Shown one piece after another: positions 46,391-57,442 of a stretch of 64,000 nt of DNA. Source of the DNA: Alloascoidea africana. Lineage: Eukaryota; Ascomycota; Alloascoideomycetes; Alloascoideales; Alloascoideaceae. Below the pieces are notes generated by a model. It saw only the letters and a list, made by a program, of their open reading frames with translations. It was not told the DNA's origin and searched no databases. Where the stretch lies: the NCBI GenBank assembly GCA_030581615.1, contig JAKTTT010000034.1:175470-239469 (forward strand). Reading direction: 5' to 3'. Numbering within the stretch: the first letter of the stretch is position 1; each line of letters starts with the position of its first letter. A program made the translations under genes and the position numbers.

Positions 46391-47249
46391 TTCTAACTAA
46401 GTGGTGAAAAACAATTCACGACGATAACGGGAAACAGTAAGGTGGGGCAGCTCAAGAAAGATAAAAGTGGTGCCCACTGTAGATAAGAGTAATAACAGCT
46501 GAAATAGATTAGAAACTAGGAGCAAGACGAATGATGATTAAAAGAATCACTCAAAAACGTGCACCAGGATAGTGTTACAACTGTTGAAGAGAACGAAAGA
46601 TGCTCATTTGGAGAACATAGAGTGCTTGTCCGGGTAACTGTACGAGTCATTGAAGTTCTAAAAGCCAGGCATAATTGTTGTACACTCTCCATATTTATTT
46701 GCTTCAGATGCTCGGAATCTAGCAAGCACGACTGAGGATACATTGGTTTTCACTTTATACGTGTATCTGTTTTCATAGTTTTTCGTTTTTTCATTGACGG
46801 GCTTGGTGTTAGCATTGGCAGATGCACCAGCAAACCAGTGCGTATTCTATCACCAATTTCCATGCCCTTGCCTTGCCAAACCCGGTTATGAAACACCCTA
46901 GAAAGAACCATTAAACGCAAACAAAGTTTTGCACATTGTAGAATATTCCTACTATTCCTGTTGACTGAAAGAAGTGGACTTGAGCTTCTTTCTGATTGGA
47001 CTACAAGATGGATTACTCAGCAACCTCACTTCCTTAGTAACAACAAAGGATTGAAATTGTTGCCTTTCTCGCAGGTACTAACCATTTTTACCAGACGTTC
47101 TAGTTCATCTATTGCTATATTGTCTTCTAGGACAACGAGAATGACATCAAAAATAAAGGTCAAAGAATTAGGGTATCAATTGGTAGGATAAGAAAAGGAA
47201 GATGAGTACAAGCTATGCTTGAAGCTATATAACCAGCATTTGGCAACCA
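46391..47249. other. Intergenic: SIN3 promoter and CDC5 3' flank
   Basis: Two frames of about 75 codons show no similarity or splice-joined continuation. Nothing else identified. Confidence 0.5.
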
Positions 47250-49829
47250 TCACAACTCCGTTAGTACATCATTTGCTTCTAGAGGTCTTGACATATGCAG
47301 CTGATACAACTGTCCATATATCTCATTGCATATTGCGTAAGTAACAGTGTCTAGTTTTTCATTGATATCAACGTGATCGTCCGCAAATATGTCAGTTTGC
47401 CCTTCAAAAATGTTAGACATGGGGATTGTGGATATTCTTTTGTCTAAACCGATGTATGTCAGAACTGTTCCATTTTTTGATATGCTGATCTTTCTGTGAT
47501 CGGAAAAGTTTATCTGAATCAAGAGCGTTAGTAAACCCATCTATTCATACAATACTTCAAACCTTTCACTTACCTGGAAAGTTCCATCACTCATTTGGAA
47601 CATTATATAGTCCTTTTCTCGTCGATAACGCTTCAAGAAAGTGTCATGGCTTGGGGGGATTTCTTCATCGTCTGCTACCTTTCTGAGGTTTGCTCTCATG
47701 TATTGGGCAAAGTAATCAACAATGTCTAAGCACCGTCTTACGTCTGTTGGCAAGCCCAGGTCTTTGGTAGATGCTGATCGCTCTTTCCAAGTTCCAAAAG
47801 AAGTATTTTGGATATATCGGAAAGAGGATGCATTCGGCCTTTTCAATATTGTAACTCCATCGTTGAACAGAACACCAATCTCCCCACTTGACAATTGATA
47901 GGCAAATCCATGTCTATTTGAGTAATCTACCCACTTACTGATGAGGCAGGGCGAAGTAAGATTAGTCCTTCTACTTGTATGCCTTTTGGTGGCTGTATAG
48001 GATCTTCCTTCAAGTCCATCCAGGGCTACTTGGTGCTCATCAAATATTCTTGTATCGTATGCTGCCTTGACAAGAATCGAAACTGCTTGCCTCAGATATG
48101 AATCTTCACTTTGGTCAGATTGAAAAGGAAGAGGATCGACTTCCTCTGGCTTTGCATGATCACGGATCTTTCTGTATGCTTCATCCAGAATACTTCTGGT
48201 GCTAGAGGCCTTTTCTGCTTTCCTTGGAAGGTTCAAACATTTCTCATCACGGACTCTCTTGATGTTAGCAGTAAACTGAGTGTTCAAATTAGAGTATGAT
48301 AATTTCTCTTGTTGCACAACCTTGTATTTGTCTTTCGTATTGCCAGGCGACAATGAGTGAGGCAGAATTTGTTTTTCTTGCTCTGAGACTAAATCCGATT
48401 TTAGAATCTTGACAGGGTTTCTAGAGGAGTCCTCGGTAACTGTGATTCTGGAGTTTCTCTTAACAGTTGCAAAGTTGTTTGCAGACTTGCGGGTGGTAAG
48501 AGATGAAAAGTTTGGTGCAAGGGTAAGATTCCGTTTCCCTATACGATCAGGAAATAACCCTTTGAAAAAGTTGTGTTGAATCATTTCTGTCAATGACGGC
48601 CTTTTCTCGGGAATGGGATTTAATAACAACTGAATCAGCTCCTTAGCCTCTGGTGATATTGTTGCTTCCATTGGGAATGAGTACGTGTTTGTTTTGATTT
48701 TCCTAGATTCAAATGTTAGTATAATGCCACCAGCAACAAAACTCAACTAATACATACTCGTAGATGTGGTCAACTTCTTTGGATTGGAATGGGGGTTTTC
48801 CAATTAGTAGGGCGTACATGATGATTCCAATAGACCATATGTCGACTTCAAAGCTGTGGCCCCGCGCTTTTCCAAACAATACTTCTGGAGCAATATAGTT
48901 TGGTGTACCACAAATTGTTCGCTTTCTATCGCCATCAGAAACCAAAACAGCTGCGAGCCCAAAGTCTCCTATTTTCAAATTCATATCAGCGTCGAAAAAG
49001 ATGTTCCCAAGCTTCAAATCTCTGTGAATAACCCTTCGATCGTGCATGTATTGAACAGCACCGATAATCTGAGTCAAGAAATAGCGAACTTCGGGCTCGC
49101 TGACTCTCTTTCTTCGCTTGAGCAGTTCCATCAAGGACTAAACTGATTAATAATCATAGACTATGAGAAAACAATAGGTAATCATAACTGAAGTCATACC
49201 TGATTGGGACACACTTCAAGGAGGATGTAAACATTAAGGTTATCCTCAAAACAGTCAATGAATTTGACTATATTCGGATGGTCCATGCTCTTGTGAATTT
49301 TGATCTCAGAAAGAAGCTAGATGAATTATCAGAGTTAGTAGAGTTCTTTAGCTCGGCATCCATATAGATATTTATACCTTTGTTCTGGTCTTTTCGTTCT
49401 TGATCGACTCTTTGGCAACTGTTTTAGCAGCGTATGAATTCCCTTGCTCGTCCTGAATCTGGAAGCATCTGGCGAATCCACCCTACAAGTTTATTGATTG
49501 TTAGTGTGTTGTTGTCAATGTTGGCTGCTCTGTTTGTAGCGTCAACTTACTTCGCCCAAGATGAGGCCTCGGCGGTAGTCCTTTCCGTTTTTTGTTTTGA
49601 TCAAGGAAGGAGGTGTTTTACATAATGCAGACAATTTCTGCTTCCGTTTCCTCTTCGCCGGTTCAGTGGGGGCTACCTTCTCCGGTTCTTTGTGGAATCT
49701 ATGATGTATCCCAGCGTTCTCTTGGAGCTTTCCTGGAACTAGTTTCTTTTCGGTTGGGAGATTTCTATTATTGAAATCATAAGGCCCAAGAACCTTCAAG
49801 TGTTGAGACCCTCTTCCAATGGTCGCCAT
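47250..49829 (-). CDS. CDC5: Polo-like kinase Cdc5
   Basis: Mitotic serine/threonine kinase of 757 residues controlling mitotic exit, cohesin cleavage and cytokinesis. Six exons: 49829-49551, 49482-49378, 49316-49200, 49137-48758, 48702-47574 and 47513-47250; every junction restores conserved sequence ([49 protein letters not shown]). The kinase domain has GEGGFA, the ATP-binding Lys113, HRDLKLGN (catalytic Asp207), DFG and the activation segment [12 protein letters not shown]. Two C-terminal polo boxes follow: one with [15 protein letters not shown], the second with MSDGTFQINF and [11 protein letters not shown]. Six exons is unusually many for a yeast CDC5. The ATG at 49829 (MATIGRG) was preferred over an upstream in-frame one at 49940 because the extension is hydrophobic and unconserved. 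Confidence 0.96.
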
Positions 49830-50122
49830 GTTCAGTAGAGCAAGTAAATAGTTGGAGGGAGAGAGAACGAAAACGGCCGTTTGGGGGAAAGTGGTAGTAG
49901 AGAGAAAAGAAAACAGGGCTTGAGTTCTAATAGGATACATGTTATTGATATTGATGTGTTGCCTAAACGGGCCTTGAACATGTCTCTAGGGCAACAGAGA
50001 CAGCATATGCCGGACATAAGCGGGCAAACATCCGGGAAGAATGTTGTTACCCGGATAACGCGCGTTATATTGGAAAGCGCGAATTGTTCGCGTTTGACAT
50101 TTCTTTTCTCCAAATCGGCGTC
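49830..50122. promoter_or_regulatory. Shared divergent promoter of CDC5 and TOP1
   Basis: The start codons of CDC5 and TOP1 face away from each other across only 293 bases, so both promoters must lie here. It contains GC-rich palindromic patches such as AACGCGCGTT (near 50057) and GCGCGAATTGTTCGCG. CGCG-type elements recall MluI cell-cycle boxes (ACGCGT) but no perfect ACGCGT is visible. Confidence 0.55.
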
Positions 50123-52511
50123 ATGGTATCTGAATTGAGGGTCTCTAGTGAAGCCAGTGATCCGGTTAACACAGAGGTTTCCAGTATGTTGAGATCTGAG
50201 TTTCAATTAAACGCTTGGCTCTAATGAAACACAGGTGGAAGTACGCGACATGGTAGTCCAGACGATAGAATATCAGAGGAAGAATGGGTAGGCAATGGTG
50301 TCATTCGGTTGAAGATTGTTTCATGGCATTATTAACATCTAATTACAGAGACGATCGAGTTCTCCACCGACTTCAATATTCTCAGATGGCAATGAACAGG
50401 ACGGGACGTTTAAAGAAGACCTGAAATCCGAAGAGGATGAGAATCATCCTTTAAAGAAAACTAAACTAAACACTGGGAAAGCGCGTGCCAGGAAGCTGAA
50501 AAAAGCCAAAAGTTTGAAAAATCCGAAGGAAGAAAGCCAGGATATGCCAAGCAATGACGATGGAGAAACGAAGAACGAGGAGGAAGAAGAGGATTCTACT
50601 TATAAATGGTGGGAGTCGAGTGGGCATGACTCTGCCATCAAATGGACAACACTTGAGCATCAAGGTGTACTGTTCCCACCGGCATATGAACCGCTTCCTT
50701 CCCACGTTAAACTATTATACGATGGAAAGCCAGTTGACCTACCAATTGAAGCTGAAGAGGTTGCAGGGTTTTTTGGGGCAATGTTGGCAACCGACTATGC
50801 CCAGAATTCAATCTTCTGCAAAAACTTTTTTGAAGACTTTCTAGAGGTATTGGAACAGGCTGGAGGATGTGACATAGAGATAAAAGAATTCGAAAAGTGC
50901 GATTTTTCTCAAATGTTTGATTACTTTGAGCAAGAACGCGAGAAGAAAAAATCAATCTCTTCTGCCGAAAAGAAGAGGCTAAAGAAGGAACGTGAGGAGC
51001 TTGAGGCCAAATACAAAGTTTGTCTTTTAGATGGAAGGGAAGAAGTCGTTGGAAACTTTAGGGTAGAGCCGCCAGGGTTGTTTAGAGGCCGGGGAGCTCA
51101 TCCTAAAGTAGGGAAATTAAAGAAAAGAATAATGCCCGAGCAGATAATAATAAACATTGGAAAAGATGCTCCAGTGCCCACTCCCCCAGAAGGCCATGAG
51201 TGGGGAGAAGTGAAACATGATAATACAGTTGTTTGGCTAGCAATGTGGAAAGAAAACATAAATAACAACACCAAATATGTCTTTCTAGGGCAAAGCTCAA
51301 GCCTAAAAGGAATGAGCGACTTTAAGAAATTTGAAAAGGCTAGACAGTTGAAAGAGCATATTGAAACCATCAGAACGGATTACCAGAGAGAATTAAAAGA
51401 TCGATTGATCTTTAATCGACAAAGAGCAACAGCAACCTACCTGATAGATGTTTTTGCCCTCAGAGCTGGTGGTGAAAAGGGTGAAGATGAAGCTGATACA
51501 GTAGGATGTTGTTCTCTTCGCTATGAGCATTTGACTCTGAGACCTCCAAACATTGTCATCTTCGACTTTTTAGGTAAAGATTCGATCAGATATTTCCAAG
51601 AGGCCAGAGTGGAAAAGCAAGTATTCAAGAACCTTAGAATTTTTAAAAAGGCTCCAAAAGGTCCAGGTGATGGCATTTTTGACCAACTTGATCCATCAAT
51701 TTTAAACAGGCATCTGCAAAATTATATGCCTGGTCTGACAGCTAAAGTGTTTCGTACTTACAATGCTTCAAAAACGATGCAAGACGAGTTGAATAAGATT
51801 CCCAATACAGGCACCGTTCCAGAGAAGTTGGTTAAATTCAACACGGCTAACCGAACAGTGGCAATTCTGTGTAACCATCAAAAAACAGTTGCAAAGACTC
51901 ATGTAGCAGCGGTTGCTAAAATACAACAGAAAATTACCGAGATGAACTGGAATAAAATAAGGATGAAAAAAATGATACTAAAATTGGATCCAAAACAGAA
52001 AAAGCAAGACCCAGAATGGTTTGACGATATTGACTCCTTATCAAAAGAAGATATAAGTTCTGTTCATGAGCAAGTTGTTGCGAAAATGAGAGAAAACATT
52101 GCGAAAAAGTTCAAGAAGAAAAATGAAAAGCTGCTCGAAGAGGGCAAAGAAGCACTACCGGAGACTGAACTAACTAGTATGCTTAATGAAGCCGACGAGC
52201 TGGAAAAGAACTTGAAAAACGAACTCGAAACGGACAAAGTGGAACTAAAACCTAATGCAACGGTAGAGAAGCTTAAAATGCAAGTGCAGAAAATAGAGGA
52301 TCGGATCAGTAACACGAGCTATCAAATGCAAGATAAAGAGGATAATTCACAAGTTGCTTTATCAACCAGTAAGATGAGCTATATTGACCCTCGACTAGTT
52401 GCCATGTTTTCAAAAAAGTATTCTGTTCCAATTGAAAAGCTGTTTTCCAAGACTCTACGAGAAAAGTTCAACTGGGCTATTGAATCGGCTGATGAGAATT
52501 GGACATTTTGA
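50123..52511 (+). CDS. TOP1: DNA topoisomerase I (type IB)
   Basis: Nuclear enzyme of 758 residues relaxing supercoils by single-strand nicking. Three exons: 50123-50183, 50235-50287 and 50349-52511; introns are 51 and 61 bases and phases match. The first about 110 residues are charged and Lys-rich (nuclear localisation). The core begins with YKWWES and [21 protein letters not shown]. The catalytic residues can be placed: Arg in ALRAGGEK, Lys in GKDSIRYF, Arg in FRTYNASK, His in CNHQKTV and the nucleophile Tyr716 in SYIDPR. A Lys/Glu-rich linker coiled coil separates core and C-terminal domain, as usual. The codon at 50514 is TTG, so the start lies in the upstream exons. Confidence 0.96.
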
Positions 52512-52710
52512 TAAAAGAGCTATATTTCTTTCGTTGCGTTCGTGTTTTTGATGCAATTGATACATAATGAAGTTTATATATAATTTTGTTTAGTTAGCCT
52601 TCTGGCTAAGAATATCTCAACCCAGATGGCTTATTCTTTTATTGAATATCATCTCCTTCGCTCTGCGATGCCAAAACAAATAAAAATTAAGTTGTTAAAT
52701 ACATTCCTTA

Positions 52711-54132
52711 TTAACGATCAACCTCGCCGAAAACCAAGTCCATGGTACCAATGATTGCCACAGCATCGGCCAAGTAGTTACCTCTTGCAATGTGATCAAA
52801 TGCACCCAAGTGAGCAAAACCAGGAGCCCTAATCTTGCATCTGTATGGCCTTTCAGTTCCATCGGACACTAAGAAAACAGCCATTTCTCCCTTAGGAGCC
52901 TCGATAGCGGTATAGGTCTCACCAGGAGGGACGCAATAACCCTTTGTGAACAGTAAGAAATGGTGAATTAGAGCTTCCATATCCTCCTTCATCAAGGCTC
53001 TTGGAGGAGGGCTAATCTTGAAATCCTCTACCTTCACTGGTCCAGCAGGCATGTCGTTGTAACACTGTTCGATGATTCGAAGTGACTGTCTAAACTCTGC
53101 CATTCTGCATAGGTATCGGTCATAACAGTCTCCATTCAGACCAACGGGTACTTCAAAGTCTACCAGGTCATAAGCATCATAAGGCTCGTTTTTCCTAATG
53201 TCGTATGGGATACCCGAGCCTCTCAGCATAACACCAGACAAGGAATGGTTCAGTGCTTCTTCCGCAGTAACAACACCAATATTGACAGTTCTTTGTTTCC
53301 AGATACGGTTGTCTGTCAAAAGCTCTTCCGTCTCGTCTAATCGGTCTCCAAACTGTGTAGCCCACATATAAATGTCGTCCAAAAGGCCATTTGGCAAATC
53401 CTGAGAGACACCACCTGGGCGAACATATGCTGAGTGCAAACGAGCACCCGATACACGCTCATAAAATTCCATCAGCTTTTCTCGTTCTTCAAATCCCCAC
53501 AAGAAGGGGGTCAAGGCACCAACATCCATAGCGTGAGAAAGAACAGACATCAGATGGTTCAGAACTCTTGTAATTTCGCCAAACATTGTTCTAATGTACT
53601 TGGCTCTGATCGGCACTTCAACATTTAGCAGTTTTTCAACAGCAAGAGAAAAGACCAGCTCGTTTGTCATCATAGAAACGTAATCTAGACGGTCGAAATA
53701 AGGCAGAGCCTGCATATACGTTCTAAACTCGATCAATTTCTCTGTTCCTCGATGAAGAAGACCAACGTGAGGGTCTGATCGAACAATTTCCTCTCCTTTC
53801 AACTCCAGGATCAAACGGAGCACACCGTGAGCTGCAGGATGCTGAGGACCAAAATTGACAGTAAAGTGTCTGATTTTGGTGTTTTGGGTAGACAACGAGG
53901 ATTCATTATCCGGATTTTCTGTGTTCAGATCCTCAACCAATTCTGTAGGTTGATAACTACCGAGAGCATTGTCAATGCGATTGAGAGGGTTCACTGGCTC
54001 AGGCTTGGAGTTGGATACTGTTGCAAACCGGCTAGCTTGCAGACCAATCACTTTCGGGGAGCGTGGCACCCTTGGAAGGGCCAGTCTGGCGTGTCTGGGG
54101 ACAGCAGAGCCGAGAAACCGACGAGCAAACAT
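52711..54132 (-). CDS. NUCM: NADH:ubiquinone oxidoreductase 49-kDa subunit (complex I, NDUFS2/NuoD)
   Basis: Core peripheral-arm subunit of mitochondrial complex I that helps form the ubiquinone pocket; 473 residues in a single exon. An Arg/Ala-rich N-terminus ([20 protein letters not shown]) is a typical presequence. Family motifs are [81 protein letters not shown] and the C-terminal DLVFGEVDR. Full length, no lesion. CTG encodes the leucine of VMLRGSG, arguing for the standard code. It converges with TOP1 (199 bases between stops) and diverges from MIX17. Confidence 0.97.
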   Translation of the reverse strand: MFARRFLGSAVPRHARLALPRVPRSPKVIGLQASRFATVSNSKPEPVNPLNRIDNALGSYQPTELVEDLNTENPDNESSLSTQNTKIRHFTVNFGPQHPAAHGVLRLILELKGEEIVRSDPHVGLLHRGTEKLIEFRTYMQALPYFDRLDYVSMMTNELVFSLAVEKLLNVEVPIRAKYIRTMFGEITRVLNHLMSVLSHAMDVGALTPFLWGFEEREKLMEFYERVSGARLHSAYVRPGGVSQDLPNGLLDDIYMWATQFGDRLDETEELLTDNRIWKQRTVNIGVVTAEEALNHSLSGVMLRGSGIPYDIRKNEPYDAYDLVDFEVPVGLNGDCYDRYLCRMAEFRQSLRIIEQCYNDMPAGPVKVEDFKISPPPRALMKEDMEALIHHFLLFTKGYCVPPGETYTAIEAPKGEMAVFLVSDGTERPYRCKIRAPGFAHLGAFDHIARGNYLADAVAIIGTMDLVFGEVDR

Positions 54133-54355
54133 ATCTCGGAGTTGAAGGAAGATTGAGAATCGCTTTTGCGACTTGGAGTTTTGGTTTCTCTAGATGTCAG
54201 TAAGGGTTTATTGGTGCCGTTTTATTGGTGGATCTGGGTCACATGTCTTGCACGTTCTGAGACTGATATTAGTTTCTTGTTACTTCTCTTCTCTTCTCTT
54301 CCTTCCATATCGTTGCAACCCCAACAACTTTTGAATCTTTACAAAAATCCTTAAA
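54133..54355. promoter_or_regulatory. Divergent promoter between 49-kDa subunit and MIX17
   Basis: Only 223 bases separate the two start codons, both for mitochondrial proteins. It includes a CT-rich tract (TTCTCTTCTCTTCTCTTCC near 54285) just before the MIX17 leader. Shared regulation is an inference from position. Confidence 0.5.
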
Positions 54356-54832
54356 ATGGCTCGTCGTCGTGGTGCCCCAGCCCCAGCTAGATCTTCTGTT
54401 CAGACTAGAAGCGCTTCAACCGCTGCCTACCCTTCAAGAGCTGCTGCTCCTCCCGCTGCCCATCCTCCAGCTCCAGCTCCAGCTGCTGCTCCTCCAGCCC
54501 CAGTGGCAGCTCAACCTCAACAGCCCGGTCTCTTTGCCCAGATGGCTTCTACCGCCGCTGGTGTAGCCGTTGGATCTGCTGTTGGTCATACCCTTGGTGC
54601 TGGAATCAGCTCCATGTTTGGTGGTGGCTCTTCTGCTGCTGCTGCTCCAGCCGAGGCCGCTGCAGCACCAGTTGCCACTCAACAAGCCTCTCAAGACAAC
54701 ATGAGCAAGGCCTGTGATGTTGATGCCAGAAATTTTACAAAATGCCTTGACGAGAACAATGGCAATATGCAGATTTGTGACTGGTACTTGCAGCAGCTCA
54801 AGTCTTGCCAGGAAATGTCAAGACAGTATTAA
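54356..54832 (+). CDS. MIX17: Twin CX9C protein Mix17 (CHCHD2/CHCHD10 family)
   Basis: Small mitochondrial intermembrane-space protein of 158 residues imported by the Mia40 disulfide relay. The N-terminus is Arg-rich (MARRRGAPAPARSS), followed by an Ala/Pro-rich stretch to about residue 55. A conserved hydrophobic glycine segment then follows (MASTAAGVAVGSAVGHTLG). The C-terminal CHCH domain has Cys120/Cys130 and Cys141/Cys151, two exact CX9C motifs. Single exon, typical length. Human relatives influence respiration under stress; the fungal role is less defined. Confidence 0.95.
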   Translation: MARRRGAPAPARSSVQTRSASTAAYPSRAAAPPAAHPPAPAPAAAPPAPVAAQPQQPGLFAQMASTAAGVAVGSAVGHTLGAGISSMFGGGSSAAAAPAEAAAAPVATQQASQDNMSKACDVDARNFTKCLDENNGNMQICDWYLQQLKSCQEMSRQY

Positions 54833-55295
54833 TTGGCGTACACCCATCATCTTAGCATTTTGGTAGTTGAAAAGTAGGAGGACGTTTAAGTTGTGAACTA
54901 TATAAAATACTGGCATTGATTTGTAAATAAGAAGTAATTAGAAGGTGAATGTTAATTGAAGTTCTTGCTGATTCAGATGTTGTAGAACCAAAGCTCGTGT
55001 TTTCCCGAACACGGTTACCGAGGGCCGATCAGCGCTAACTCCGGAGACGAGCTGGTCGAGGGTACCATTGCCACCGCCACCGGTGAGTAATGAAGATCAT
55101 CCTGGGGACCAAAAGTGACTTGATAGTTGGACAGCGTTTGGACAAGCTGATACGGATTCAGGGTTTTACTTGGATAAGTTAGAAAGGAACAAATAGAGTT
55201 AGACCGAGGAACCTATGGAGAAAAATCTAGTCAGCCGCCTCAGACCGCTTCTTTTAGCTACTTTTTGCTCTCCAACTAACCCAACGTCCGAGGCA
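54833..55295. other. Intergenic with GC-rich pocket
   Basis: The first and last parts are A/T-rich 3' flanks. About 54990-55085 is GC-rich and open in all three plus frames up to a donor-like GGTGAGT; one frame reads EHGYRGPISANSGDELVEG. No ATG or partner exon is visible, so no gene is called; a structured RNA is equally possible. Confidence 0.4.
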
Positions 55296-56222
55296 TTACG
55301 CGAATGCCAGAAATACAAACACGAAGGAGAGAAACCCAGAGATGAGTATCGTTCGCTCTCCTACCATGCCAACAAAGTTTGCCGTTCGTCCCTGATCGTA
55401 CCTGGTGGCTGACTCATAGTAGATGAACTGTGGGTCATGCCGTTGAGCTTTGGCAATGTCATCTTCGTTAAGATTTCTGAATCCAGACTTTTCCGCGTTT
55501 TTGCGAACACGGTGCTTCTCGTAGCTTTCTTGCTGCTGGAGATGTTTGTCATAGTCAAAGTGAGGAACGTCATAGTTTGACCCGTCCGTCCACGGTTTCC
55601 TATTCAATCTCCAGGCTTGACGATAATACCGGCATCTCTGCTCTGAATAGCTCTGATTAGCTGAACTAAATCCCTTATTTTCGCCAAAATTCACTTTCGA
55701 TCGCCGATATCTGTCCTGGGGTGTGCGACTTCTGCCATAGTAGCCTCCGCAGTGGCTATACCTGGCAGCGTCTTTTTCATACCCATTCTTCTCCCGCGAC
55801 ACACGGAAAATGTTTCCTAGAGAAAGATCATACTCCCGTCGTTTCGTTTTATCATGCAAAACTTCGTATGCCTCTTTAATCTTGAGAAAGATGTTCCCTG
55901 CTGTTTTTTGTGACTCCACAGAGCCCCGTGTGTGCCTGTCTGGGTGATACTTGAGACTCAACTCTCGGAATTTGGTCTTGATATCTTTTTCACTCGCATG
56001 CCTCGGCAAGTTAAGAATCTCATAGTATGTCATGGATGAGAAATCTGATGTATGTAATGAACGTGTCAGGACTCCCTTGAAAGAAGTCTCTAGCCTGTTA
56101 GATTGTGTGCCTAAAAAGGGAATGCTATTGTGTGAATTATGACATGTGAAAGGGAATGATCTGCCTGTGTTTGCAAAAGCCTTGAAGCTAAGCATTCGGA
56201 AAGTTGGCCGGAGTAGTAGCAT
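55296..56222 (-). CDS. Mitochondrial J-domain (DnaJ-like) protein
   Basis: Type III J-protein of 308 residues, a predicted co-chaperone of mitochondrial Hsp70. The N-terminus (MLLLRPTFRMLSFKAFANTG) is Arg-bearing and amphipathic, fitting a matrix presequence. The J domain spans about 64-135: TYYEILNLPRHASEKDIK, HPD at 93-95 and FLKIKEAYEVLHDKTKRREYD. A basic, Tyr/Arg-rich region follows and the last 18 residues (TILISGFLSFVFVFLAF) look membrane-spanning. The frame is open upstream to a TTG at 56267, but the first ATG is at 56222. It is not clearly Jid1, Mdj1 or Mdj2; fungal relatives have the same short-J-plus-TM plan. Confidence 0.85.
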   Translation of the reverse strand: MLLLRPTFRMLSFKAFANTGRSFPFTCHNSHNSIPFLGTQSNRLETSFKGVLTRSLHTSDFSSMTYYEILNLPRHASEKDIKTKFRELSLKYHPDRHTRGSVESQKTAGNIFLKIKEAYEVLHDKTKRREYDLSLGNIFRVSREKNGYEKDAARYSHCGGYYGRSRTPQDRYRRSKVNFGENKGFSSANQSYSEQRCRYYRQAWRLNRKPWTDGSNYDVPHFDYDKHLQQQESYEKHRVRKNAEKSGFRNLNEDDIAKAQRHDPQFIYYESATRYDQGRTANFVGMVGERTILISGFLSFVFVFLAFA

Positions 56223-57442
56223 CTTTGTGTTGGGCAGGATAGGTCCCCCAGGGTCAGGTCCTCTCAAGATGTCAATGGTGGGAATCAGAGTGGGGGCAAA
56301 GAAAGAAACAGGAACAGCAGGGAGTTTTAAATGGCGAGATTATAGTTTCAGGGATTGTAAGGAGATGAGCTAAAGAGACTGTTAGGGTAAATAGATCTGA
56401 GATGCGCTAGGCCTCATCCATGGCGCCATAAATGAAAGGCTGTTATCTAAAAGATCTAAGTCCCGACCAGATCTTCCAATCTCCGGGCGCGTCCCCTTTT
56501 GCCCCAGTGCACACGCCATCTACAGGCCGCAGTACTCCGGATCCCTTTATTCTCTCGGTACTTTCTATTTATGTGCTACCTCGGATTCAAGTACGGTCTC
56601 TTTGCCTGGTTGATGGATGGGAGGGCGTTCATTTACCGGCTATATAGGATGGCCATGGCAATGCTCATTTTCACATTCTCCGGATTTCCAAGATCCTAAG
56701 CTTACATGGCTTTATTTTGACCGCTTGATAAATTATAAGCAAAGGCGAAATGGACATATTAGAAAAAATATGGGGTTTACGCGTCTTTGACTTTTATGTC
56801 CATCGCATGAATGGAAAAAAGGTACACTACGTTTGTCTCAGAGCTCAATAAAGCATCGCTTAACAACTTATATTCTCCTGCATTTGTTTGGATTTAATAA
56901 TGACTCATGGCTATTATGAGCCTCTTCGGGTAGATGAATCTAAATGCCTGGCTGAAATAAGTCATCAAGCGAAGCACATCCGTAGGGATAGGGAGTTGAG
57001 CTTTCTCAAGATGTTCTTGTGAAATATATGCCATGATGGAAACCTTTTTTCTCCAGTTTCCGGAGTCCGAATGCAATGTGGACGTCTTGGCTTGACATTG
57101 AGAGGAATAGGATTATTAGAGGTTTAGAGTCCCAACTTTATACCAGCCCTGTGGGGCTCATCTCGCTGCCAGAGAAGAACGGCATGATGAGTCAATTTGG
57201 CCCGACGTAGCGGCTTTTGGAGGTTGCCTCAAGCAAAGAAGGAGGCTGTATCATGGGATTGTAGCCAATTTAGACTCGCGATTAGCACACCTCCACTGGT
57301 CACCATATCTCTCCCCAGCTTATCAATCAAAACCAAGTCTCGTTTCTACCGCCATCATCCAGACAGACACCACTTCCGAGCTTCAAACCTTTAGTGTGCT
57401 ATTATTTATCAAGTCGGACATTTCAATTATAATCTATTGAGA
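56223..57442. other. Intergenic between divergent J-protein and thioredoxin-like genes
   Basis: Contains both promoters. A GC-richer patch at 56460-56700 has two overlapping plus frames of about 70 codons, one with a hydrophobic stretch (LFMCYLGFKYGLFAWLMDG). A 60-codon minus frame lies at 56894-57076. Neither matches a family nor joins by splice signals to more coding sequence. Confidence 0.4.

Noticed and set aside
49830-50122. MluI cell-cycle box in the CDC5/TOP1 promoter
   Set aside because: CGCG-containing palindromes occur but not ACGCGT itself, so no specific site is called.
52711-54132. Possible CUG codon reassignment
   Set aside because: CTG falls at an invariant leucine in the 49-kDa subunit (VMLRGSG), which fits the standard code.
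56894-57076. 60-codon minus frame containing MAYISQEHLEKAQLPIPTD
   Set aside because: Too short, no joinable exon and no recognised family; a nearby second frame beginning MSSQDVHIAFGLRK also ends quickly.
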